A DNA stretch of 64,000 nt from Fasciola hepatica (lineage: Eukaryota > Platyhelminthes > Trematoda > Plagiorchiida > Fasciolidae), in contig CANUEZ040000117.1 of the NCBI GenBank assembly GCA_948099385.1, positions 2,466,001 through 2,530,000 of the forward strand. The letters run 5' to 3'. Position 1 is the first letter of the stretch; each line of letters begins with the position of its first letter. Of this stretch, positions 48,614 to 60,600 are shown one piece after another. The position numbers and the translations under genes were made by a program. The notes under the pieces were generated by a model. That model was given only the letters and a program-made list of their open reading frames with translations, was not told the origin of the DNA and made no database searches.

Positions 48614-48693
48614 ATGGCCTACGATCAAGACGTTGCTAAGGCTTGTTTAAAATGTGGCCCAAGCTGCACCGGTTTCGCAAAACACCCATGGAG
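48614..48693 (+). CDS. TES: TES exon 1 (start codon exon)
   Basis: Begins with ATG at 48,614 and encodes 26 codons plus two bases of codon 27. It carries CLKCGPSC at residues 11-18 and HPW at 24-26, the first half of the testin cysteine-rich block. It ends ...TGGAG before GTAAAA, a good donor. The ATG is preferred because the protein before the CLKC motif is short in this family and the upstream sequence looks like an acceptor plus a short leader rather than coding sequence. Confidence 0.88.
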
Positions 48694-51600
48694 GTAAAAA
48701 CGGGTTTTCATAACTTTATACATCCTTAGAATGACTTGTACAAAATGCCGGTGCGCTTACGATGAGCACGATGTGTCAGAGTTCTCGACGCAACCCCTGC
48801 TTGATGAATTGGAATTGGGAGAGTCACCTCTGTACAAAATGTACACGGAAGCACAGAAATTGGCAAAACAGCACAATGTGCATTGGTTACCGATCGGACT
48901 TCATCCGGCTGAAGTGAGTCTTAAGCACTTAGTATCTTCCATGAACATTTAGGTAAAAATGGTTCATTTCGGAATTTTTTGTGCTTAAAACTTCCAGTTT
49001 ATGTGAACTAGAAGTCTGTGTCAGAATAACGTGTTTCACTATCCTAAAGGTGCTATATCACGTCAGGTCGCAAGACATAAGGCTCGACCCAGATAAAGCA
49101 GTGCAATTTCTTGCACCGATGAGCTTCGAGGTGAATCCCTTCGTGTTACGACTTGTGTTTACGTTGTGCTTTTTTTGTCTGTAGATGAAACAGAGTTCGG
49201 ACTCAGTTCACTGTCGGGGAAGAGTATCTGCCCCATGATTAAGAACTAGATCCTTTTCCGAGTCTAGCTACCCCATGAGTGTCACACACAGTTATTAGAT
49301 AGTGCTACTAGTGGTAGGTTAGGCAGGAGTGTAGGGTAGGAGAAAGTGACAGACAGGTGTTCAGTCTGCACAGGACAGGTAATGGCCACCGCCAATCGAG
49401 CGTCCAGAATTCCTTCGATGGTATGCACACCAGTTATGCACCCACCACTGCCGAGTGTATTTTGTCGAATCCCCGCTAAAAATGAGAGGGAGAAAGTCAG
49501 TGAGATAGGTGTGGTACTGACGAATAGTGGCAACTGAAATCAGGAAGGGCGCTGGAACCGGTATTGCCGTTTAACGACCTGGGTTTGGCTGCACCCAGGG
49601 ATTACACCAGGCCAACAAAGCTCCAACCTTACCTTTAACCCTACCACCGAGGTGGCAGACACCATCTCGGCCGGCAATGTGGTCCATGGGTAGACAACGC
49701 GGTACGCGAAGAAATGTGCTCTTACGTTCTCCAGTGCTCTTGGTTTAAAAAACCTAAACTCGTATCCCGTGCCAGTACTGATAACGGCTCCTTTGAAATG
49801 GATAGTGCTCTAGTTTGTTTGGAGGTTTCCATTAAATCCACCCCGAATCTTCGTTTCACTGAGATTAGCGCCATTAGCCTCTGGGTATGTTTTGTGTCGG
49901 AGTCCCACTACCATTCTGGTGAAGTGTCGCTGAACTTTCTCACGCACAGCAGTGTCCCACACAGGAGCCGGGGCCCAAGCTTGAGCGCTATTCTAGGTTT
50001 AGCCTAACGCGTACTTTATAGGAAGGCAGCAGGAAGCTTCTCTTGATTCTACCGTGCGCAGTAGTTGGTGGAGTGCCCGTTTAGCCTTGGCCGCGGCAAC
50101 CAAACACTGCTGGGATGGCTGGCAGCATTCGTTCATCTGGACTTCAAGATCAGTAATGTCCGTAACATCCCGTATTGCCTGTGGGTATTGTAGGTCTAGG
50201 TATTTCACCGGCGTCCCGGGTGAGATGCTTACACTTCCCTATGATGAGCGGAAATTGCCACTGAGTGGTCCAAGCATGAACCTTACTGAAGTCCTCTGAA
50301 GTGATGCGGTTCCAGTTTCTCCCAACAGGGTTAAGTCGTCTACAACCAAACAGCCTGGGTTTTGCGTACACGAGTTCATCATAAGAAGTGGTTTTTGTCA
50401 GAGTTGCTCTCTCTTGCCCTCCCTATTCAATTTTGCAATTGAATGGATTCTTGAAATAGCTCTATCCTCGTGTGAGAATAGTGGCATCGATCTTTGCTGG
50501 GGCAGTAGACTGTCTGGCTTGGGATACGCGGACGATGTTGTTCTTCTGAGTGAAGATTCGGATAAATAACAAGCTTTCTTGGTCGGTCTAAACAACAGTA
50601 TTAGTGCTTGGGATGCGCTTTGCACCTGGTTTGGCTCTACAACAAACCTTGTGTTGGCTGAATAAGCTCAAGCTACAACTCACCGGGTGGACAGATATCG
50701 GATGCAGTGTCATCCTGTATACAGAAGGTGTGTTTAGCTTCTACCAACCTCAATCATCTGTGGCGTCGGCGTGATATCCGATTGTATATCAAGGGTCGAG
50801 TGTACGCTGTGTCATTTAGGCCCGTTCTATGTAGTTCAGAAACATGGGTGTTAAGAGTAGAAGATGGGCGAAGACTGTCGGTATTTGGACATCGATGTCT
50901 TCGTAGCATTGTCCAAATATGGTGGGAACACTGTATCAGAAATGCTGAGGTTAGACGTAGGGTGTTGAGAACCAGAAGTCAGTCTCTAGATCAAGTACTG
51001 GGTCTAAATAGGTTAATTTGGCTGGGACATGTGTTACGCATGTCGACAGACCGATAGACTTCCTCGGTGTATGCTCTTTGCCGAGACAGGTGATGATTGG
51101 GAAGTAGGTTGAGTTGGTTAGTTCATGACATGGCAAAAAGATGTAAAAACTTTGACCAGTGAACTTGGCCAAGGAGGACGTGTTAAACTTCCAGGTCGGG
51201 GCCCACGCGACCTGCCAACCATATTGTTGGAGAAATTAAGTTATATGACTAGGTGCCGCGGTAAGTACTTACTTTTACTTCTACTTTTATGTGGCTAGCT
51301 CCTGTGAGAGGATGAGCCGACTTCATGAATGTCCCGAATGGCACCAGCCCATGAGCGGCGATCGGATGCGAGATCAGAGCACAGAAGTCCAGTTCTGCTT
51401 CCAGTTGCGAGCGCCGTAGACAGTCTGAAGTCCTAATCCCTCACCGTCCGGTTTGATGGTACTGACCCATGTTTTCAGCTTTCCTCCGAGGCGACAACGC
51501 CATCCTGGATTCGGAACAAGAGCAAGGTACTGTTTTGAGATCTCTGTGTCCGGACGTCGTAGGTCATGTCCAAACCAGTGTCACCGTTGGCATTGGAGGA

Positions 51601-54600
51601 CCACTGACAGCTTTTCGATGTCGAAGCACCGTTATCTTATTGTCTCGTTTGAGAGCTTTTCGTGCCACGCCACTTTAAGTATCCGTCGCAGACACCAATG
51701 GTCAAACCCTTCCAGCTTTCTGATGTTCTCGACACCTAATGGCTGCGTCTCGTAGCCATAGGTCAGTATTGGACGGATAGCGACCCGAAAGACGTGGACT
51801 TTGGTTCGGAGGCTGATTTCTTTGCGCGCTCAGAGTGCATTGCGAAGCTGGAAAAACGCAGACCTGGCCTTGTCAATGCGCAAATTGACTTCATCTTTGG
51901 CTTGGCCGTTTGGGAGAATCGTAGAGCCCAGATATTTGAACGCCGGGATGTGTTCAGTTTGTTTACCGTTCAAGTATATCGGGAGAGTGGACTGTGGAGT
52001 GCATGTCAAAAGGATCTTGGTCTTCGACGTATTGATATCTAGTCCCATGGATTTCACAAAAGATTCTGCGCGACTGAGAACCGGTTGTAACGCAGTTGGG
52101 CTATCTCCAAGGATGACGATGTCGTCTGCGAATTCTAGGTTGGCGAGGAAAACGTCGGTGCCTAGCTGAATACCAGGGTAATCGGTCAGTGCCTGACGTA
52201 GTGTCCAACCGATGGTGTAGTTGGACAGCACTGGCGACGGGGGACAGCCTTGTCTAACACCGGAGTTGAGGGAAAGTCGCTGGACTCCTCTCCGTAGATG
52301 CGTATTTTCGCGCGGGTATTTGCGTAGTACGACTTCATGAGACTGAGAAGCTTCTGGGTCATTCCATCCACTTGTAGTGTAGTCCATAACGATTCTCTGT
52401 CAACTGAGTTAAAGGCAGTTCGGAAATCAATAAAACAAGCTGCATTCGGTTGCTGAAACTTGTACCGATGTTGTAATACTCGGTGGAGGGTGAATATTTG
52501 GTCCACGCACCCTCAACCACGGCGGAAACCTCCTTTTATTGGCACGTGTGCGCGCGTTCCGCACCGCTGAGAAGCGGTTCAACAAGAGAATATTTTGACA
52601 GTCACGTCGATTAAACTGATGCCACGGTAGTTTTCGCACATGGTCCTGTCGCCTTTCTTTGGAAGAAGAAGTAGAACTGAGGTCCATCGGTCCGCTGGTA
52701 ATTGTTCTTTTTCCCAGATTAAACAAAATAGGGTGTAAAGTGGCTCGAGTAGTGTCGAAAAACATGATTTATTTATCTCCGGTGCAATGCCATCTTCAGG
52801 ATATTTCCGGTTCTTCAGCTTGTGTATTACGTCGGTGATTTCATCTCGGCTCGGCGGGTTGTTATTAACGTCATAGCCCTCGCTCTGGATTGTTGGGATT
52901 CGGTACGAAGATCTTGCCGCGGGACGGTCAGTAGACAATCGAAGTGTTCGATCCACCGCTGCTTCTGGCGTGTTCAGAAATAAACATCCCGGCAGCATCG
53001 CGAAGGAGGGGCTCTGTCGACTGTCGCTTACCGGATGCAGTGCGGATTAGACGGAAAAGCTCTGAAAAGACCCCCTCAATTGGCCACAGTCTCCATGGTT
53101 TCCGTGTTTTCGGTCCAGTAGTTGTTGCGATCGCTTCTGGCCAAGCGGGTAGCTTTCCGTCGGATATCACGGAAGTCTGGGTGACTATTTAGATGGGGAT
53201 CTTTAGACTTTTCGGTTAACTGAAGAGTCGCCCATGAAATCCAGTCTTTCTGTTGTCGTCGCGTAAATCCCAGTTCACCTAAGACGGATTGTAGAATCGA
53301 TGCCTTGAGTGAAGTCCACTGATTTTCCACGTGTGCTTCCTCTCCACCCATGAACGTGGTGGCTAGATGGGAGGCCACTTCGCGCTTTCTCGGCGATTCT
53401 AACGCTGCTGTGTCAATCCGCTTCGGAGCACATTTTTTGCGGCGATTGGCTAGGTGAATCTTGAAGCGTGCACGGACGAGGGCGTGATCGGTGCCATTCT
53501 TGTTACCAGTCTCGGCGCCTCGGTAGGACCGGGGATCTTCAATCGAAGATGACCAGCGTGATCGTACGAGAATGTGGTCGATCTGATGCGCTGTGTGGCC
53601 GTCGTTGGAGTACTACGTTAGCAAGTGCTTCTTGGGATGTTGAAAGCGGGTATGTGACAGTTGGGCTGTTAAAGTTTGCAAACTTGACGAGGCGTTCACT
53701 ATTGCTGCACTGTTGTCCGAGACCGTATTTCCACAAAATGTGTCTAGTTGCTTGGGTGGAGGGACCGGTGCGGACGTTCCAGTCCACCGCAACCAGGAGA
53801 ATTTCACGTTTCGGGACGCTGTTTATTACCTCTTGTAGCCTATCGTAGAACTCGTCCTTTGCCGCTTCTTCAGCTGCAACTGTCGGAGCATAGACCGCAA
53901 CAACCGATACGTTCAAGTAGGAGGCGTAAAAACGAGCTAAGGCGACCCGAGGGCATATCGGGTCCTATGAAAGCAGTATTTTGTTAGCCTTGTTGCTGAA
54001 AGCTATCGCGACGCCATGGAGACCAGAGCTGTCTGTGTTTTCACTATGATAGAGGTGGTAACTGTCGTTTACTCCGGGAACTTTTAGGCACCGGGTTCCA
54101 GAATTCAACAGCCGTACTTCGGAGATACATGCGATTTCGATGTGGTAGTTATGTAGCGTTCGTTCAGTGATGGATTGGCTTCCGATGTCCAAAAGAGTTC
54201 TCACATTCCAGCAGGCGCTTTGGATGTGATTTTGCGTTGTGAGGCCCCCAGCTAACATACTTGTCACCCCGGCCGCGGGGAGAATACGAGGCGCGTCGCT
54301 TACCGGGGACGCCGTAGCATGAGCGATGTGTGTAAAGGGACTTGTCATGAAGTGGTAAAGTTGCATTCGAACTCTTTCTTTGTCTTCGTGATTTCCGCTT
54401 ATTACTTTGATTTTCTGGATCTTAGTCCATTGTCTCGCTGGTGCACTGTCTCGAAGTGCTCTTGCAGTGTCGCAGTTTTGGCACTGTTATTTAGGGCATA
54501 GTTACTACCCCTGTCCCTAACGCAACCCACGACTACGCGCATATCTGTTTTCTATTCTACATATTTGTAGTGGAATTTTGGACAACTTTTCACATATCTA

Positions 54601-57600
54601 GCTCCTGATGGCCACTTCTCGCGTCATTTTAACCAGGGGTATCTCCTGTGGGCAACGAAAGATTGCTTCCGAATGCCGTCCGTTCTTCCTCAATATTTTC
54701 ATTTCAGTGCTTGAGCTGCCTTTTACATCAAAATTCTTGAAACAACTTCTAAGTTCGTGAAATACCATATCCTTCACAGCCGAGTACTTACAATGGGTCA
54801 CCCTGTGGTCGCTTCTTGTAGGCGTTGAGACCTGTGGGACCTCAATTTCACCGGCGTGTTTGGTGATTACCAGGTCTAGTAACCGAGGCGTCTGCTGTTC
54901 CCTCCACCTGGTTGGCCGTAGGAAAAGCTAGACGAGTGCCTCCTCCAACACGAAGTCTAGCAATCTGACAGAGAAATCATTTCCCGCTGCCCGTAGGTTC
55001 ACCCAGTTTATCTCGGAGTCGTTGAAGTCCCTAGGGATTTTGAGTTCTGCCCCGATTTGAGTGTGGCGAAGGCAGCTCAGCAAAGCTAGATCCTCCGGCG
55101 AGGTGCCAGAAGGGCTTCGGTACAAATGCAACACGTATTTCAGCTTGGTTTAGTTTCAAATCACCGAAGATAGCCTGTATATTTGGTGTTTCACTTTCCC
55201 CGGTTATCTGCTTTATTGTGTGTCAGAGTATTACCATGATACTCCCACCGTCCCTCCCATCCGCCCCATCAGCCTGGTGTATGCAGTAGCTATAAGGGAA
55301 TAGAGCTCCAATTACGTACTCCGCTTCTGGTCAGGTTTTAGTGACTGCTTTGCAGTCAACAATGATAGCTTCTGCTGTCAGTTCGTGCCACTTGTTTCCA
55401 ACGCTGCATTCATTAGTGTAAACCGCGGCTAGGTGTCCCGGCGTTTGTGCACTGTGAGCTGGTAGGGGTGGTACTCGTAACCTACTTCCATGTGTTGGCC
55501 TTCTTTGATGGCGAGGAATGAACTTCAGCTTCTTCCTCCATGTCTTTCCTGACTAGTGTTTAAGGGCTTTATTGGTGTTTTGAAGCCTCTCTTAGGGATG
55601 GGGGTGCTATGCTTGTATGGTGAGGGTGTTCTAGAATTTTCATTGCTAATTCGAAGTTGACGGGAATTCATACTGTGACACTCGCCAACCGGCTGGGGCT
55701 GAGTGCATAATCAAACGCACGGCCATTTAACCGTGGAATTTAGCACTGGGATGGTTTTGTCATTGTTTATTACCAATGTTAAAGCTGTTGGATGGAAGCC
55801 TTCTGTGTATGAAAAATTCACCGCCTAGGCTTGCTTAGAAAAATCGCAAGTCGCCTTTCCCGGGGAATGTTTTTGGAGTTAGTCCCTGTTTTAGCCGGAT
55901 AGGAACTGTTTTGGATTGAATCTTAGTCTGTTCCTTCCAACTTAGTATCAGTTGAAAGGCAGCATTTATGGTTATTAAATAGCAGTAGGTAACTCCTATC
56001 AGACGTTTCTTCATCGATTTAAACAAGGAACCAAATAATACCCAACTTCAGCAGCCAAACACTAAACTTGTTTATTTTAGGTGCGCTCAAGTGCCATGGA
56101 AAAAGTATGTCACAGTACCAGAAGCCCACAATTAGGGATAGCCGTAATCCTGACCCCAAGGCTTAGAGTGGAGAACCGCATAAGATCTCAGTGGTAGCGA
56201 ACCGGGTGGCAGCGGATCGCTGTCTAACACCGAACCGAGTGGCATCAGTCCTCTTCGCTGGTTTCGGTTGTTTGCGTAATCGTTTAGTTAGGAGTGAAGT
56301 CATTCGGAACAGGAATGGAAACATGCAGCTACAAAGCTCGATGGTGAAAATCATGTTCACAGAAAGTTCGAATGCCAGTACACCACTGGCTGTGGGATTC
56401 GGTCATGTGGTTATTGTTTCCAGTAGTGTCACTCCCCATTCACCGTGACATTCTCCATTGTCCGCAACAATCAAGGTAGATTCTTCCGCCTTTGTTGCTT
56501 TTAATTTAGCACGACTATCTCCTGCCGGAGGAGAAATCGCCCCCATGAATATTGCGGATCATCGACAACCATGCTGGGTGGCTTGATACGAACTCAGTAC
56601 AAACAAACTCATTTTCGCTTCCAGTAACGAAGACCGTAGATGGACCGTAGTCCCAAGATTTCCAAGTACTTCTTGACCTTGGTCTTTCACGTTTTTAGTT
56701 GATCTCTAAGCGACAGTGGCATCCTTCACAAAGTGCAAGGCAGTGTTTATCTGGACAGTTCGGCATCGAGTCGCTAGAGTGGGTAGCTGAACCCCTCTAG
56801 TGTACATGAATTAAAGAAAACAGAAAGTTGATCAACATCGGATCATCATTTCCTTATTTCGTCGTTTAGTAATCTTTCCTGCCACTTTGCACTAAGAATT
56901 CGCTGTATACACCAGCAATGAAAACCCCCTAACTTTCTGGTATCTTCAGTTGACAGTGGCCATTTTCCCCATCTCTATGTGTACATGAGCCGAATAGCGA
57001 CACAGAAGATGCATATTTTTGTTCCGAGGGTAATTTTGCTTCGTATCCACGGCACACGTGGGAGCTGAAGGAAGGCTTTTTGTGCTTGTCAGTCGTTGAT
57101 AGTAATTCGTCGTTCGTCTGGTCATTTGGGAGCAGAGTTGACACTAGATATTTATTTGACGGTTAGTATATATTCAGTTGGATACTGGGGCAGTACGTTG
57201 TTCATTGGTAATTAGATAGCATAGTTGAGTACCGACGTTGATAGAAAGCAGCTCAGTCTTACTTCGGAATTAATTTCGGAATCAGAAGATTCTTCATCGT
57301 ACATGGGAACCTGTGCCTTAGTGAAAGCATGGTACACTGCCAGGATCCCTAGATTCTACTGATTTTCCTGTCGTCCAGTAGCCATTGGCGATCGTTTAGT
57401 AGCCTTTTCCGATCGTTTAGTAACCTCAGACGATCAAAAGCTATAAGTCGTGTGCTGTTTGCGGTGGCTTGGTTCCTACCTGTGGGGACTTCAGTCAGGA
57501 ACAATGAAAATTCAGGAGTATGAAAGGAGTAAGACAGAAGCCAGTAGTGTCAGTTTGACAAAGAAAGTTTGTAACCTCAAGAGCGCTACCCGTCGCCCCA

Positions 57601-60600
57601 TAACCGTATGATGCAATGTATCTAATCACAGGAGGAAGATCTCCCGAAATAACAGGAAGCTTAAAACGCCATACCTGGTCAAATCCACTGGTCAGATTTT
57701 TATACATTTCTTCCATCTTGGAATGGCGACTCTCACGCCTGTTCCTCAATGAACAATGTGCGCCGAGGAATCCCACCTGGAAACATGTGCAACACATGTT
57801 TAAACCAACTTAGCTTGGTGACAGTCTTTATCTATCCTCCGCCTGCAGTGACCATGATTTTGAGACAAAGAACCGGCCTGACTGCTGTACACCTTAGATA
57901 GATAAACGGATGTCATATCGACGCCACAGATGGCTCAGGTTGGCAAATACCTTCCGTATAGTCTAAGACGTTTCATGCGATGTCCTGTTTTCGAGTGAAA
58001 CGCAGCTGCTTGAATAGAAGAACTTGTCTGCTTAGTCTATAGTCACCTCAGGTATCGAAAGGTCTTGTGTTAGACCAGCCCAATCCTGCGGCGGCATCGT
58101 GTACTTTAAAGGTGCAAAACGCGTACCGAACTTTACTTTTTAACTCCAACTTTACTTCGGCTGGCTCCTTGGGTGGAATAAGCCGGTTTCATGATAACGT
58201 GGTCATGAAGTTATTCAAGCTGTCCAACCTGTGTCGTTCGCATATTCAAGGTCTGGCGCTTTTCCATCCGAGCAGAATTCGATACGACTGTCCTCACATT
58301 ACAAAAAGAGTGGGCTCTAGGACCATGACGATCACAAAGTTAGAGAGGGAGTTAAAGGATAAAAGGGGCCAGTCGTGACGTTCACCACATTTTGCGGAGA
58401 ATTCAGGTGAAACAATATCGTAAACCCGAAATCGGCTTCGGTTATCCATGTAAAGGGACGTTGTGATGAAAATGAATCTCTCGGGTGCATCCTTCAGCGA
58501 GTTAACGCCAGATAACTGTGCGGTCGACTGAGTCAAGGACCGCTTCAAGATCAAGAAAAACGGAGATAGTTGGCGTATGGAAGGTAAGCCTGTGGTCCAA
58601 AATCTGTCGAAGAGTGAAGATGTGATCAACACAACCTCGATCAGGTTACAACCCAGCTTGATTCTCGCGCGAGCACTGTTCTCGAGCTTTAGATAAGCGG
58701 TGGAGAATAACGCCAGCGAGCAGTTTAGATGCTATGCTAACCAATCTTCCCATGTGGTTTCCACTGGAAACCCTGGCTCTTTTCTAATAAATCGGTACGA
58801 TTGCCGATCCACACAAACTCTTTGGAACTTGTTCTCTCACCCGTATCAAGCCTGGGAGTTTTGTCAAGTCTGTATAACAGGGCGGGCCACCGTCTTTGAC
58901 AATGGACTTAGGCAACCAGTCCTGTCCATATTCCTTATCTCGATAAGAATCACACCGGCTTGTGCAAGAACTGTTACTGAAGATTACGTCGCGTATCTGG
59001 GTAGCAACGTCACGGGGAAAGCGACCGATAGTCCACAAGTAACGGATTCGCTCTCTTGTGATTCTATGTGATTCAAACTCTGCCTCTAACATATGAAACC
59101 AGAGTTTAGGGTCATCAATAAAAAACCCAGGGACGGCTAGGGAGACGGTCAAAACGGACGGCTCCGGATCAGGTTTGCGGTCGTTGCTACCCATAAGTGC
59201 AATGGTATATCAAATGTAAAACGATATAAAAAGACCAATTCAGCAACCGTGAAACATTTATACTATCGATATGAGGAAAATATAAAGGGAATATGGTAGC
59301 AGAAATCGGGAATTTACCGTTTATGTCGGAAAAAGTGTATATGTCAACGAATAAATGTGATTGAAGGACTTACAAGTGTCCTCGGAGGATTGAATTTGTT
59401 GTTCGGGCTCACCAATTTAGGATTCTCCTAAGTTAAGTCAGGACCTGCTCCCGTGTATAGTCTGTAGCTCCTGGTCTTCGGTTCGTGACACGTTAGCGAA
59501 TATACTCGGCAGCGCGCAAAGCAGAACTCAAAACGCCGGAGCGGGACAGCGTGTGTATTGGAGGAGCGCAACGGTGTGCAGACGATGTACACAGGCGGAG
59601 CAAGTGGCGCCACCAAAAACGGTAATTGTTCAAATAAACAAATTTGTTAGTCTTTGTTATCGTGTGTTGTATCGGTAACACTACACATACATCTTGACGT
59701 ATCGGTTTTCAGATCATCACCGTGAACCTTTTGGTTTTGTCTCAATAGTTTTGGGCTTCCTTTAGTTTGCATCATCAGCTGAGGTGCTCTTTCAGAGGTA
59801 CACTGTGAGGCATATATCTTCAAATTCTTGGCGATGCGAGGAATACTTCGGAGAGCGGTAGTCAAACACAAATAACCACCAAGCATCCTCACGGTGAAGT
59901 GCTCAGGTCTCACAACCATCAAAATAAACACTACGAACCGTGGCGAAGTAAACCTGTCTGTCAGGAGAGAGCTATCGCAGTTTGACGAAAGCTTTTCTGT
60001 CTCGTTGTGCATGAGTACTAGATGCAGCAGTAGCAGCCAGTGGCCAGCTTAATTGGGAGTAAGTGTTCTACCCGGCGGTCTAGTTTACGCGACAGGTGGG
60101 AGATTGGCGTCTCATCAGTTTCGCGGATTGTCTCACTAATACCTGTTTTTCGCTGTCCGATAGCGCCAATAAGTTAGAAAAGCTTCCTGGAGTTGTCAGA
60201 AGCGAAAGTTGGTTCCGTCTCGAGGGTACTTTCTGACCACCATGTCTCACGATCAGCACGCCAACTGTTCCTCAAACGCGAGCGTAGTTCATGGCGTGCT
60301 TTCTTGCGTCTTACATCAGCGGAGATATATCTGTGCCTGTCAAGCAAAAACAAGGAGTCGGAAGGAATTCAGATACCGTAGCACAGCTGACCAGGCCGAC
60401 ATTCAGTAAGGCTTCTTTCAGTTGCTCCTAGTGCTCATCGACATCAGGTGGAGCGGTAGATTCCAGCGCGTGGGCCTGCGTAGTCTGGAAGACTTCCATT
60501 ACTAGATGGTTGTTTAGCTTGCCGATATTTAGGCGAGCATGATTCATTTTCTTCGAGCCCCCAAAAAGCAACCAATTGTAGGGCAGACTAAGAGGTAATC

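Noticed and set aside
50054..50299. Plus-strand 81-codon ORF
   Set aside because: Shadow of the CR1-like RT on the minus strand.
53468..53848. Plus-strand 126-codon ORF
   Set aside because: Antisense to the RTE endonuclease on the minus strand, which carries the recognisable motifs.
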